A stretch of 64,000 nt of DNA from Amorphophallus konjac (Eukaryota > Streptophyta > Magnoliopsida > Alismatales > Araceae). A program made the position numbers and the translations under genes. Under the pieces are notes generated by a model, which did no database searches, was not told the DNA's origin, and was given only the letters and a program-made list of their open reading frames with translations. The stretch spans positions 294,984,642 through 295,048,641 of the forward strand of contig CM040123.1 of assembly GCA_022559845.1 (NCBI GenBank), given 5' to 3'. The stretch's first letter is position 1. Each line of letters opens with the position of its first letter. Below are positions 42,858 to 54,628 of the stretch, one piece after another.

Positions 42858-43908
42858 AATCTACCGGGTCTTTCTCATCCACAATCTCATAAACTCCTAG
42901 TCCGTCATCACTCCACACCCCATCTTGCTCCTCGTCGTCTTCTAAGACGACGGCCATTTCTACGAAGTTCGGACATCTAAGGAGGGCATGACAACGTTGG
43001 GCGAGATCCTGGAGGAACTTATCAGGGATGGCTTTAGAATGACGCGTCATTGGGCACGTAGCAAGCGTGGAAGGGTTGGAAATGCTAGAGCAAGATCCTA
43101 CTTCACTAGACCCGACCAACTCTACTTCCCTAGACTCAACAAGCCCTACATCTAACCTAGAGGATAGAAAATCTAATGGAAGGGAAACAGGGGCCTCGTG
43201 CCCCTGGGAAGAGGACTTACAGAACACAGCATAATCCTCCACTGAAATCTCCATTTTAAAATTGGCATTTTTTTCCATTTTGGAGACTGGTGGAGACCAT
43301 GCAACAAGATGGATCAGAGGGGGGGGAGGAGGAGGAAGTGTAAGCAGATAGAGAGATGGAAAAAGGACATCAGAAAAAGGATCGGAGGAAGAAAACCACA
43401 AGGTCGAAAGATCAACGTGTGGGAAGCGCCCACATGAACATGGCACAATTAAAACCTCAGTTGGCATTTCCATCAAAAATGGATAAATCATGATAGGAGG
43501 TGAGTGGGGTACAGACTCTAACTCCTTGATAAGAGACTCCAAACAGGGAGGAGGCCAAGAAAAGGAAATCAAAGAGCTCCCTTCTTCCTGTGGATGGTGG
43601 GCTAGCTTTACTGGCGTGTACTTCACAAGCCGCATCTCAGGGTTTCTCGAATAATCTTCTTCATGGAATAGCTTTGTAAAATCTTCACAGAAATCCTTCA
43701 TATCATCTATCGGCCCCTTCAGTGGTGGTGGCGGGCCAGAAATAGTGCAGGTAGCATCTTCCTTCTCATCGGGACAGGCTGGTGTCTTCAAGGTGCCGGG
43801 TTGCAACGGTCCCTTCACAAAATGTTGGCGGTACTTCCAGGTCAACGGTCCTGAGTCTCCCAGGACTGATAATGAGGACTCTCTATATCCGAGACCCCTT
43901 CTGTTCAC
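42847..43908 (-). CDS. Linker region between protease and reverse transcriptase of element A
   Basis: A 353-residue open frame without family motifs: proline- and acid-rich (GPPPPLKGPIDDMKDFCEDF, LPPPPPPLIH, VLEDDEEQDG). It overlaps the start of the reverse-transcriptase frame by about 10 bases in another phase. Tat-lineage elements have a long variable stretch at this place, so I read it as part of pol rather than a separate gene. No catalytic residues seen. Confidence 0.5.
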   Translation of the reverse strand: MNRRGLGYRESSLSVLGDSGPLTWKYRQHFVKGPLQPGTLKTPACPDEKEDATCTISGPPPPLKGPIDDMKDFCEDFTKLFHEEDYSRNPEMRLVKYTPVKLAHHPQEEGSSLISFSWPPPCLESLIKELESVPHSPPIMIYPFLMEMPTEVLIVPCSCGRFPHVDLSTLWFSSSDPFSDVLFPSLYLLTLPPPPPPLIHLVAWSPPVSKMEKNANFKMEISVEDYAVFCKSSSQGHEAPVSLPLDFLSSRLDVGLVESREVELVGSSEVGSCSSISNPSTLATCPMTRHSKAIPDKFLQDLAQRCHALLRCPNFVEMAVVLEDDEEQDGVWSDDGLGVYEIVDEKDPVDFGG

Positions 43909-44225
43909 CTTTCTACCCCTGGGGATTCATTTAGTCCGCCCTTATAGCTGAGCACCGAGACCCATGCCTGGCTTATAGCCGAATTTCAATATCATATTCC
44001 AGCCTTTAGGGTCTCTCATCGTGGGCTTCATCTTGATGTTGATCGGTGCGATGGCCGGCTTGCGGTGTGCATAAGCCCATGGAAAATTGAGGTCCATTAT
44101 AAAAATAATCGGCTTGTTGCTCGGCTAGAGTGCTGGTAATATTTTGTCGAAGATGGCCTCTACTATTTGGACCATGGATATGCTCTTGACTTTCACCACC
44201 CACCCTGGAATGGGAATTTAAGGCA

Positions 44226-45229
44226 CTAGTGGGCAGTAGATGGCACTGCGTGGAGGTTGTCAATCCACGGATGACCCAGAATAGCTTTGAACATCGGGTC
44301 AATGTCTAGCACATAGAAATGTACGGACATTGTTAGTGGCCCGAGTTCTGCTTGAATAGTGATCACCCCGTGGCAGGCCCTCCTTGAGTTGTCGTAAGCT
44401 GCTATCGTCGTTGGAGTGGGCCTTAGCATGTCTTCAGAGAAATTGCATGCCCAGAGGGTGCTGAGGGGACAGACATTAATGGAGGCTCTAGTGTCCACCA
44501 AAGCCGCATCGATAATCACCTTATTCAAGGTGATGAAGATGCAGAGCGACATTTGGCGTGCCTCGGGGGGTGCTAATTCAGATTCTGAGAAGGAAATGGC
44601 CGGCCCCTTAGTGATCGTGGCCAAAGCCATTAGCAAACTGTCTACCGTCATATCCTCATTTACTAGGACCTTCTGCAAAATTCCTTCAAAGCATCTTGGT
44701 GTAATTTGGACCTCTTTATTAACTCAAGGACTGATATCTTGGCCGGCATCTAGTCCAAATGGTGCAACAAATCATACTGCGTGCCGGGCAAAGGGTCCAC
44801 TTCTTCATGATCAACAACCTGCTGTGGGAACTGGGGATTGGGTGCGGGTGCACTAGTAGTGGGGTAGTTCTGATGAAATAGACGCCCGCTCCGGAGGGCA
44901 AGTTTTTGTGTCGGCACGGCATCAGATGGTTTGATGGGCCCAACGGGGTGGACAAGGGGGGTGAAAGTGGAGGTTGCGGGAAAGATGGGGGTGATGACGG
45001 GAGAGGCAGGCTTAATGGGTCCCGTCGGAAGAATGATGGGTGAAGGGTTAGGCGCGACGGTGACAATGAAGGGTGTAGTGAGTGTTGGCGTGGAGATGGG
45101 TGAAATGTGGGACAATGCGAAGGGTAGGATGAGGGGTTTAGCAAGTGTGATGGGGGTCATAGTGGTGGGTTGAAGGATAATTGGAGTAGAAGGCGAAGGG
45201 GAATTGCGGTAGGCGTGGTGGAGGGCCAT
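44226..45229 (-). pseudogene. Aspartic protease region of element A, preceded by a proline-rich linker
   Basis: 44678-44226 holds the retropepsin-like domain: IDAALVDTRASINVCPLSTL, where the active-site DTG has become DTR, then YDNSRRACHGVI and FKAILGHPWIDNLHAVPSTAH at the end. 45229-44750 is a Pro/Thr/Ile-rich open stretch in another frame, probably the gag-protease linker. The Gly-to-Arg change in the catalytic triad and the frame breaks on both sides (the sequence continues frameshifted at 44302-44006) indicate no activity. Confidence 0.78.
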
Positions 45230-45496
45230 GAGTTGGGCTGACGAGTCATCCTCATAATACCACCCAGCGTTAGAAGTAGGGTGGTGAACAATATTAACCT
45301 GATCTAGTGCCGGCGGTTGAGGTTATGGAGCGGGCAGATCGTTGGGCATCGGATTTTGATGAATCCCTAATTCCTGTGCAGGCTGCTACTGCTACTGCGG
45401 TGCTGGCTGTGGTGCTGGTTGTGGTGCTGGCTGCTATTGCTGTCGTGGCTGCTGTCTCCTCTATTTGATATCTGTGATCACCTTGTGCATCTCAGC

Positions 45497-47272
45497 CTAG
45501 TCAATGCGCTGCCCTTCGTGTAGGTCATAGACAAGATCTCTAAATTGGAAGCATCTTTCAATTGTGTGCCCGGGCTGCCGGTGATAAATGTAGTATCTGG
45601 ATTGGTCAACGGCTGGGTTCCAATTTGGCCGTTCCGGAGGAAGCTGTAAAGCCCCAATGGACATAAGGGCAGTGAAGATGTCGGGAAGGGTTTCTAGCAT
45701 TGGGGGGTACTGGGCTCTCTTGGGACCCGGACGTGCGGTTGCATAGCCGTTTGGTGGAGGGACATTGTGGTATTGCGGCGGCTGTTGTGGCTGATGGGGA
45801 GCGGGGAAGGATGGTTGTGTATTTGGTGGAGTAGTGAACTGAGGGTTACGGGGAGGCTGCTGGAAACGAGGTGGAGCGGGTTGGTTGATGGATTGGAAAT
45901 TGACGCCTGCACCTGTTCATTTGTCTGGACCCCCTCGGTGACCGGCCCTTGAGGCTTTTTGGTGTACTTGGGTTTCTTGGGTTCCAAGAGGGTGTGAATA
46001 GGGGAATCCTTGAACTGGGTCTGGATGAACCTGGCCCTAATGTACAACTGGTGCATATTAGCAATGTCGTTTATGGCCAAAATGTTTCTGAAGGTAGGGG
46101 TGGCATTGGAAATGAGGAGCTTAACCTTCTCCTCCTCTGGGATATGACCAGGCACACGGGCAGCCATCTGCCTCCATCTATCAGCATATGTTGAAAAATC
46201 TTCATCAGTCTTCATCTTTTCGGTCACGAGATTGGTAAATGAATATTTCGGGTTGACCCGATCTTTAAATCTCTGGATAAATTTCTCCTTCACAACTTTA
46301 AAGCTCTCCGCATCCTCCAGCGGCAATGCATAGAACCACTCCAAGGCGACCCCATCCAATGGGCGGCGGAATAGATACGCCATGAGGCGATCGTCGTACT
46401 GGAACTGCGCCGAATCATATAAGAAGTCCCTCACATGGATGTAGGGATTACTGTTCCCATCGTATTTTCGGTACGTGGGGAGCTTCGACTGAGAGGGAAA
46501 ATGAATGTTATGGAAGCTAGGAAATGGGACATCAGCCAAAGACTGTGGGCTAACCCGATTTTGGAGGAGGTCAAGCTGTTGCTGCATGGTAGCCCACTTA
46601 TCGATTCCCGCTCTCGGGATGGAGGGGGTAAAGTAAGGGGAGCGGACCCGGTGTGAGGGTATGAAGGGTAAGTAGATGAAGATGGAAGCCCATAAGAGGG
46701 ATATTGGGCCAAGGAAGGACCCATACCCGAGGAAGTCAAGTGGGCGGCCCCAGCATGAGGGCGCAGAAGGTCAACCGGGCCCGCAAGGGCCTGTGGCATT
46801 GGTGGAATGGACCCATAAGGGTCAATCTGAGAAGATGGAAGGAGTCCGGCCTTCCCTCTATCAAGAGCCTGATGGACTGAGTTAGAAGACTGGCCCACCT
46901 CTAGATTTGGAAAAAGAAGAACCCTGGGCTGGACCGGGGTTAGATCAATCGGGGCGGTAAGGGAAGCTCTGGGCCCGACTGGGAAGCAGAGGTGGCAGAG
47001 AGACCCTGCTGCGACATAGAAGATGATGGGGCATCTGACCCCTGCAAGGCTTGTCGAAGGACCTGAAGTAGGGCCAGATCCAGCTGGGCCATCATCTGGA
47101 GGATCTGACCGACAGAACCTTGAGTAGGAGGATGGAAAAGGGAGGGTTGACCACCCTCAATGACAGTATATAGCGAAGGGGCGTGCACCTGACCAATGAC
47201 CCTGGGTGGGTCCTCTAGGAGGCCCTGAGGGAGAGAGTCCTCACGGGGCTGGGAAAAGTTGTAAGACGACAT
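45497..47272 (-). pseudogene. gag of element A
   Basis: Start ATG 47272 (MSSYNFSQPREDSLPQGL) is preceded by CCACC, a good context. The N-terminal part (to 46940) and 46898-46431 are Pro/Ser/Gln-rich in shifting frames. 46587-45694 is the conserved capsid-like core: LPTYRKYDGNSNPYIHVRDF, VALEWFYALPLEDAESF, NPKYSFTNLVTEKMKTDEDF. 45700-45497 carries a degraded zinc-knuckle-like motif (YYIYHRQPGHTIERC, first Cys lost). A Gln/Pro/Ala microrepeat lies at about 45380-45460. Frame changes near 46590 and 45695 break the gene. Confidence 0.82.
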
Positions 47273-48422
47273 GGTGGAATCAAATAGTGGATTGAGATAG
47301 GAAATGAAGGAAGGGTTGTTCCTAAGAGAAGATCCTATGAACGGAAAACAACTCCACATGCAACGAGGTACCTAACACAAAGATGATAAAACAAACAATA
47401 AGCACCCCTAATAGGATGACTAAGAAAATGCATAAACAAAAGAGGAGATAAGAGGCAACCAAAGTCAATCAATTTATGATGATGCACGGAAAATTTTAAC
47501 TTGTTTTTCCCCTTTCGCACCTTAATGATTTGAATTAGATCAAAGTTCTCTCCAAAATAGGAATCCTAAATGGGATTGAATTTGGGGACTTGGTTGACTC
47601 TATGTGTACACTTTCTCTCACGGATGCAACCTAAACACAGTGAAGGTACAACTTGCCCGGCGTCCATGTGGGAATCCACGGCTCACGTGGGCTTACGGAG
47701 GTCATAGATAGGATCACCTAGTCGACTCCAAGGAATATGGAGGCGAGAGGATCTCTTACCAAGGTAGGTATGCAACTAATATGATAAGATTGTATGATCC
47801 TATGCGCACCGGAGTGTATGCAAATTGTAGCCTAAAAGCTAACAAACAATGATCAAACAATGATGAAAATATGGCAAATGTGGTATGAACATGAATGATA
47901 ACCAGCGGGAGATAAAACAACACCCAAAACAAGTAGCAAAATGATGGAGAGCAAAGCACAAGTGTAAATCTCGGGGTGTACTATAATGCAAGAGCGGCAT
48001 GATGGGAGACCACACAGGGAGGGAGACAGTCTTGGGAGGATCGCAACTAACTAGGGAACAGTGACCACAGACAACAGGCTAAACTAAACAGAAATAGGGA
48101 TGGTCAAGCGCGCACCTGAGTGATAGAAGCGGTCTGATTAACGACCGTCACCTGAATAAAACGACCCTGATTGGGCCGCAACAAATAACAGACGCAGAAC
48201 GCAAACGACAGGAACTAAGTGGGGACAGACGTACCTGAGATAGAAAGAGGCAGTCTATCGACCGACCGCTGGAGACAAAAAATGGCCCACGGAGGACCGC
48301 AATCCACTCAGAGAATCGAAAATGGTGGGAGACAAAATGGACAATCCGTGGAGCCCAAAAATGACTCAAACAATGACAGAGGAGCAGGTCAGCAACATCA
48401 GAAGCACGATGGGCATAAGATG
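47273..48422 (-). other. Leader region of element A
   Basis: Untranslated sequence between the primer site and gag, with some short palindromes near 48124-48300. No genes recognised. Confidence 0.55.
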
Positions 48423-50050
48423 TCCCACCGTGATCGCCAAAAAAGGGATGTAGATAGGTTTTATTTTTGATCTAAAGGGAAAGAAGGAGTGGCGTGTGTG
48501 CGAACAGATGTAACTAATATCGCATGAAAGTAAACATAGAAGCACACAAAAAGCAATGAAATCAAACGTCCACACATGCTATCAAGTTGTGATCGCCACC
48601 AAGACCTATAGTGCAAAGAAAGGTGCACTACGTACCTTGGAAAGGGGAGAGGATGAAGACACTCGCCAAAAAAAGGATGTAGCGCCCATCCAGGATGAAG
48701 ATGGTCTGGTGACGACCACTGAACGGTGAAGACGGCCAGTCGATAGGCCGCTTCTGGCCCTGGAACAGTACGCGGGAAGAAGCCACAGGCACCGGAGTTA
48801 AATGGTTTCCAAGCGGCTGCATTCACTAGAGAGACGGTCTGAGGAAGACCGCTGTCTCAGGTAAACGGTCGGAGGTAGACCGCAACAGCTTCGAGCTCCC
48901 AAGCCGGGGAACTCAAACCTCCACCCCTTCCGGTCGGCCAGGAGGGATGGGCCTCGCATTGAAACGCTTGCTGACCTGCAAAACAACACTAATGACAGAC
49001 AAAAGACCCCAGATTAGTTTATGAAAGTGTAGTATCTATAAACTGGAACTATGAAAAGAGTACATAATTGAAAGGGGGAAATACTTGGGGGTTGGGTTTT
49101 TAACCCCTATGGGGCGTGAAAATGATAGGAGGTTGTGGAAATGATAGAATGCCAGTGGAAATGTTAGAGAAAACGAGGGAGAATGATGAAGAAATGACTA
49201 AAATCAATGGCCAAAAAAGAAGAACTTTAGCTATGACTCAACACATGAAGGAAATGAACTACTCCCTGAACCAAAGGATTAGAGGACGTAGAAAGCCTTT
49301 CTCCCTAGCTGGACTTCCCTCAAGAAAGCGGCAGCACTTCGACGTCGACTTAGATCTCCCCCCCCTTTCAGCCATGACTCAAGGGTTCTATTTATAGACC
49401 CTTGAAACCCTAGCTCGAATGGAGGGCGTTTGGGCGGGAATTAAACTTGGATTATGTTGAATAAAATGGATATAATACTCCCAAGTGTTATCAGGATCAA
49501 ACGACGTTCGATTTGGTTGAGAATCCACGGAGAAATCCATGGATCAAGTAAGGGGTTTGACCACAGATAGAGAGAGAAACTGCCCGTGACGTAGGAATCT
49601 TGGTTGAGAGAAATGGTCCATCGATAGACCGCCCAGTGTGTTAAGCGGCCCATCAGATGACCGTTATGCATCTGGCCGGTAGAAAATAAAAACAAGATAA
49701 ATGCGCCCATTTATCCAAAGACCAAGTCAAAAGAAATTCCCGCCAAATATAAATGGTCTTTTGACAGACCGCCAGTTGGCTCAACGGCCCATTCCCTGAC
49801 CATTTTTTTTACCCTGGTCATTGGAAGATAAAACAAGATAAATCCACTTAATTATCCATTGACCAAGTCAAACGCGCATTCCCGCCAAGTAAAGAAGGTT
49901 CTCGGAAGACTGCCTCAATCATGGGACGATCTATCGTGAGACCGTTTATAAAAGTAACAGGTCGACTCAGAAAATGACATCGACGCAGGGGGAGAAAACG
50001 GTCACTCAACCTCCCGTCACCTTCTGAACATGGCCTATCGTGAGACCGTT
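48120..50050. repeat. Palindrome arrays in leader and 5' LTR of element A
   Basis: Clusters of AACGGTC/GACCGY units at 48124-48300, 48690-48882, 49610-49800 and 49925-50050; one example is AACGGTC...GACCGC near 48863-48881. Confidence 0.8.
48423..48439 (-). promoter_or_regulatory. Candidate primer binding site of element A (tRNA-Arg-like)
   Basis: The plus strand reads TCCCACCGTGATCGCCA, which looks like the 3' end of a tRNA (T-arm end, acceptor stem, CCA), and plant tRNA-Arg in particular. Tat elements are known to use tRNA-Arg. Similar GATCGCCACCA motifs recur at 48588 and in element B, so the exact site and the LTR edge beside it are uncertain. Confidence 0.45.
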
Positions 50051-50303
50051 ACTTAAGGTGATATTCAAAAAAGAGAAAATAAGAGGCAAGCATGCATACT
50101 CAATCCAAAGATCTAGTCGAGCCAAATTCCACTAAGTCCAAACTCGAGAAAACACATGAGCAAACCCCAGCTAGGGAGAAGGTAACCCAAAAATAGGCCC
50201 AAAACCAATCTGAAAATGGCCCAACGAGTGATGGACAACTTGGGACCTCATAAATAAAGGTAAGAAAGTAGCCCAACTCAAAGGTAAAAAATGGGTGTCA
50301 ACA
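48449..50303 (-). repeat. 5' LTR of element A
   Basis: The outer end is certain (TGTTGACACCC in the element's direction, at 50303). The inner end is placed at TGTAGATAGG (48449) only because of the candidate primer site. A TATA box TATAAATAG lies on the minus strand at 49388-49396. Confidence 0.7.
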
Positions 50304-51412
50304 CTATGGACTTAGCTATTGGAGCCCTTGAGTTTCTCTTGATGGTTGTAGACTTAATTTCACTTGGGTCAATCAATTTCTTCTACTACATCGACCTTGT
50401 GCATTATAATATGCATTGACCTATCTTTAGAATGCTCTGGCCTTTGTTGATATGTAACATCCAGTTCCCAACAACTGCATCGACCTGTCTCTTGAGTGCT
50501 CAGACCTTGTTAGTTGGAGCTTTGTTCTTCTGCCTCGACCTGCCTCTTAAGTGCATCGACCTCCTCATAGATGTAGCAGTTGAGTGTCTTGATGCATCGA
50601 CCTGTTGGCTTTGAAGTGTTTATGTGCTTCGACCTGAGTGATATTAGCCAACATTGCTGCATCGATCTTCTCAAAGATATAAGACTTGAATATCTTGATG
50701 CGTCGAGGCATATGATCGTGAATGTGTTGATGCGTTGAGGCATATGATCTTGAATGTGTTGATGCGTCAAGGCATATGAATGTTGCTTTGACTTGTTGGC
50801 CTTCTTTAACCATTACTGCATCGACCTGAGTGCACCTGATAAGCATAAAGTGCTTCAGCTGCGTCTACCTGATAATATGAAACTTCAGCTGCATCGACCT
50901 TACTCCTTAAACCAACTCTGAGTGCATCGACCTGAGTTATATGAGATGCCATAATAGCGTCGACCTGTCTTGGATCAAGATCCTTTTAGCATCGACCTGT
51001 TGGTCTTGTAGAACTGAGGTGCATCAACCTAATGACCTTTAGCTGTGCCATTGCATCGACCTGTCCTCTTCTTTCCAGTATGTAATCCAACTTCTCTACA
51101 TGCGGGAGTGGACTTCCAGAGTCGACACTTTTTGAGACAAGTTCTATCACAATAGCTTCTCTCCCTGGTATCAACTAGAGTTGACTTTTAGTGTCGACAC
51201 TTTCTTCATGACTTTTTCTTCAATGTCTTCTGTTGACTTTTTTTTTGATTGATCTTCAGAACTTGTTCTTACTGAATACACATGCTTCCATATATAATGA
51301 GATCATGATGACTTCAACAAATGCATCAAAGCAAATGCAACATCAAAAACAGATTCCACACTCAGACTCATGATCATGATGAATCATAGTGGTTGACATC
51401 ATCAAAACCACA
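50304..51412 (-). repeat. 3' LTR of element C, right part
   Basis: Aligns with 58379-59413, including the ending ATCAAAACCACA, with an extra block of about 45 bp near 50410-50470. The remaining part of this LTR must lie left of element A, outside the window. It carries about 15-20 copies of GCATCGACCT-type motifs. Confidence 0.88.
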
Positions 51413-54400
51413 TGGTACAATAATCTCTCCCCTTTTGATGATGGCAACACTATGAGACACACAACATCATGCAAACAACAAGCGATCAAATGTCTCATGC
51501 ATCGTGCAGACTCATTATCAACCTATTCTCTCCCTTTGACATCATAAAAAATAAAGAACATCAAGCTGATCATGCAAACTAATCTTCCCCTTGATACTAA
51601 TTGAAGCTAGAGAGATAATCTCCCCCGATTGTTAATTATGCACTATGATTCTCTCTCAAGTACTCTCCCCCTAAATGAAAGAAATCATCACCCAGATCTA
51701 ATTATCTCCCCCTTTGACATATTAGAAGTAGTGAAACGGAAGTGTAACCACTGTAGATGATGAAATCATGCAGTAGTGATGATAATGAAGGATTTCAGAA
51801 GGACAGCCAATTAAGGGTATCAGCAAAATCACAGGGACAATCATATCACAAGTACAGGCGTGAACATGATCTGATATAGAATTGAATGTGTAGTGAGATT
51901 GAACAGATGACATGAGCATTCTGATTCAAGAAATTCAGCAGACAATGGAAACTGAGCCCAATGATTTTCAACTGAAATTGCAGATGATTAATTAATTAAA
52001 GAAGGTTTTCAATGAGGTACCAATTTCATAAATCTAGAAAATAACGATGGTTCAGAGTCTTCAATTATAAAGGCTCAGGAATAAATCTTTATTGAATAGC
52101 ATGGTTTAAATATGATGTATCCAAAGATTGTCAACAAAGTTCTATACTCATATCTGAAATCAAATCTTAATAAAAATGAACCAAGCCCTCATATTAACAT
52201 CTTGTTTAACCTTCCTTCATCTTACTCACTTAATGTCAATGACTTCTTTAGGAGTCACATTCATCAGAATTGAGGTTAAGCGTCCATGTAAATTTCAGAT
52301 TTGGTTCTTGAGTTTTAGCAATTTCTTTACACCAATTTTTAAGATTTTCTCTTGATCAGTAACATTTTTCATATCAAATTCTTTAGGAGCAATTGAGTTT
52401 AGTACACACCTTGTAACTAGAGGATACACGTTGTTTAGACGCCAGTATCCCTAAGTACTTGGTATGATTAACTGTCATGCTTTGTATAGAACAGAGATAA
52501 CAGTAGTATGGCTTTTGGCGTGAGGCACAAGACGTCTTAGGTAAAGTGACCCAGTTACTCATGTCATTGCTCTGCCATAATTTTTAGGGATTTTTTTTTA
52601 AAAAAATTAGTAGAGATAACTATGGCACTTCATGACACAGTCTAATTTTAGACATGGTTTCTCAGTAGCTATTGTCATTGCTCTAAAATACTTTTACCCT
52701 TATGAACTTTTCAGAACATTCAAATGTTTAAAAACAATACTGACTACAAGTATCTCAACTAAAGAAAGTCATGATTTCAAAATTTTCAGATTTCAGAAGA
52801 ATTTACATGACACAACATGAAGTAGTTGGTTAAGATTTATTAAAAATTGACTCAGATATTTTCAAGTTATTCATATCCAAACTCAGTGAATACATTAAAC
52901 TTAAATCAACTGAATCTTTTAGACATTCATAATCCTGCATAATAGAAGATTCCTTAAAGAAAAGATTTTCAGATTTATGATCAAGGTACACGGATTGAAA
53001 TCTTCATAAATTTCAAAACAAAGAAGTTTAAAATCAGTCAGGTTCAAGCACAAGATGATGACTTTCAAGAGCAAGCAATAGTATGATTAGGTTCAAGAAG
53101 ATTTGTTTAGAGTGCAGCTGGATGAATGTCAAGTTTGATAGAAATTTTCAAAGAGATGTGCAACAATGGACATACAAAATGTATGAGAGCAACTTGTAAA
53201 CATTTAGCTGAAGTTATGACAAGAGAGTTCACTCGTTCAGCAAATGTTAAATATTTTCAGACATACTAGCTCAATGATGTAGGCGAAAAAAATATCAATC
53301 ACAAATATCAATAATAAATGTGAATCAAAAGGCAAGCTAGTAATCAACCAACAACTAAGATCAGTACTGGGTGGAGGTTGGATCCAAGGATCTTCTCACG
53401 CAAGTGGCAACTTTCCAGATAGGCCTGACCTATCTTTCCAGCTACACCTTTTCATATACTCTCTAGTTGTTACATGAGAACTCAGAAATATTTCAAGTGA
53501 AGCTCCCCCTCAGCAAATGCAGAAGCAACAAACAGTTCATTCTAGAGCAATGAGAATGATGAGATCAATTGCTTTTAGAACATATAGAGATGAAAATCAG
53601 ATGAAGACTTGAATGAAGAGTCGAGCTGAGCTGAAGGAGGAGTCGACCTTGAAATGTTCATGGAAGCTGAAAACAGATTGAAGATGGAACCATCGATTGA
53701 CCAAAAATGTAATTTGGTCGACCGAAATAGATAGTGAAAGAATTTAAGACAGAAAAGAAGATGTTCAGCCACACAATCCAATACATGGCATATGCTCCCC
53801 CTGACTGTATGCATGAGTTAGCAAGAAATGTATATGTTAGAGTGAGAAGAATGACATACATGAATGATAAGCACTTATGAGCTCCCCCTATCTAAATGCA
53901 TGAAACACAAGAATTACCTTGACTAACTCCCCCTGACTTTATGCACTATATGACTGAAATCTGAGTGCAGCATATGCAATGAAAAATGTACAAGGAGTCA
54001 ATGACCTATGCTCGTGAACATATTGACTGCCAAAAAAAATGCAAGACTCAAGACACACACTTGACCCATGGTACTGGGCGAAGGTCCATTCTCTACGCAT
54101 GATGTAGGTTTCCAAATAGACATAATTTGCCCTTCTCCCAGTGTACCATTTTATATACCAGTGGGTCATGCTTGACAATACAGTGAAGGTTCAGTCTTAT
54201 ATGCGTCTTACATTTTGATGTCATTTTGCCAAACACACAAGTATGTAGATGAACATATGCAACATATTTTCAGTCATGTATAAGAAATGCATCATGACAT
54301 ATACAAATGTCAAACAAATGCAGTTGACATATGCAAGAATCAAACACATGCAGTTCAGATTTTCAGAATATGACATTCAATTCATTCTCAGCCTAATATA

Positions 54401-54628
54401 TGCACCAAAAAAAAAATAATGATGATTGTCAAATTCAGATGTAAGCATGGTGTACTAGATTTTAACTAACAAATCAAGCATGATATGTATCTATCTGAAG
54501 AAGATTATTGAAAACTCAAATAGCCAAACCTGTAAAGTGCAGAATTGGGGTTTTACCATATTCAAGTGCCTTGATTTATTGGACCACTTTTATTCTTTGA
54601 TCCCAAGGCACACCTGCAAAATAATTCT
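51413..54628 (-). promoter_or_regulatory. 3' region of element C with multiple polypurine tracts
   Basis: Minus-strand purine tracts such as AAAAGGGGAGAG (51429), AAAGGGAGAG (near 51527), AAGGGGAAGA (near 51585), GGGGGAGAT (51630), GGGGGAGAG (51662), AAAGGGGGAGAT (51706), and GGGGGAGC or GGGGGAGT near 53505, 53790, 53885 and 53926. Repeated polypurine tracts upstream of the 3' LTR are a known Sirevirus trait. No coding segment is recognised in this stretch, where pol would be expected. Confidence 0.7.

Larger units (their letters stand above)
7319..50303 (-). mobile_element. Element A: Tat-lineage Ty3/Gypsy LTR retrotransposon, heavily nested
   Basis: Read on the minus strand: 5' LTR (about 48449-50303), leader, gag (47272-45497), protease, RT, RNase H, a second RNase H and integrase (to 39169), a long 3' region with two genes on the opposite strand, PPT (7702-7690), then the 3' LTR, cut at 7318 by CACTA1. 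The doubled RNase H and the antisense PMD-type genes point to the Tat/Ogre branch. The shared part of the two LTRs (7319-7689 versus about 49933-50303) differs at roughly 20 positions by eye. D and CACTA2 are inserted in the 3' region. At 50303/50304 the LTR end TGTCAACA abuts sequence identical to 58379 onward, so A is inserted in an LTR of element C. Confidence 0.85.

Noticed and set aside
48588..48600. Alternative primer site GATCGCCACCA of element A
   Set aside because: A similar motif recurs within the same LTR region and in element B near 60148 and 60440, so it may be an internal repeat; kept only as a source of doubt about the LTR edge.
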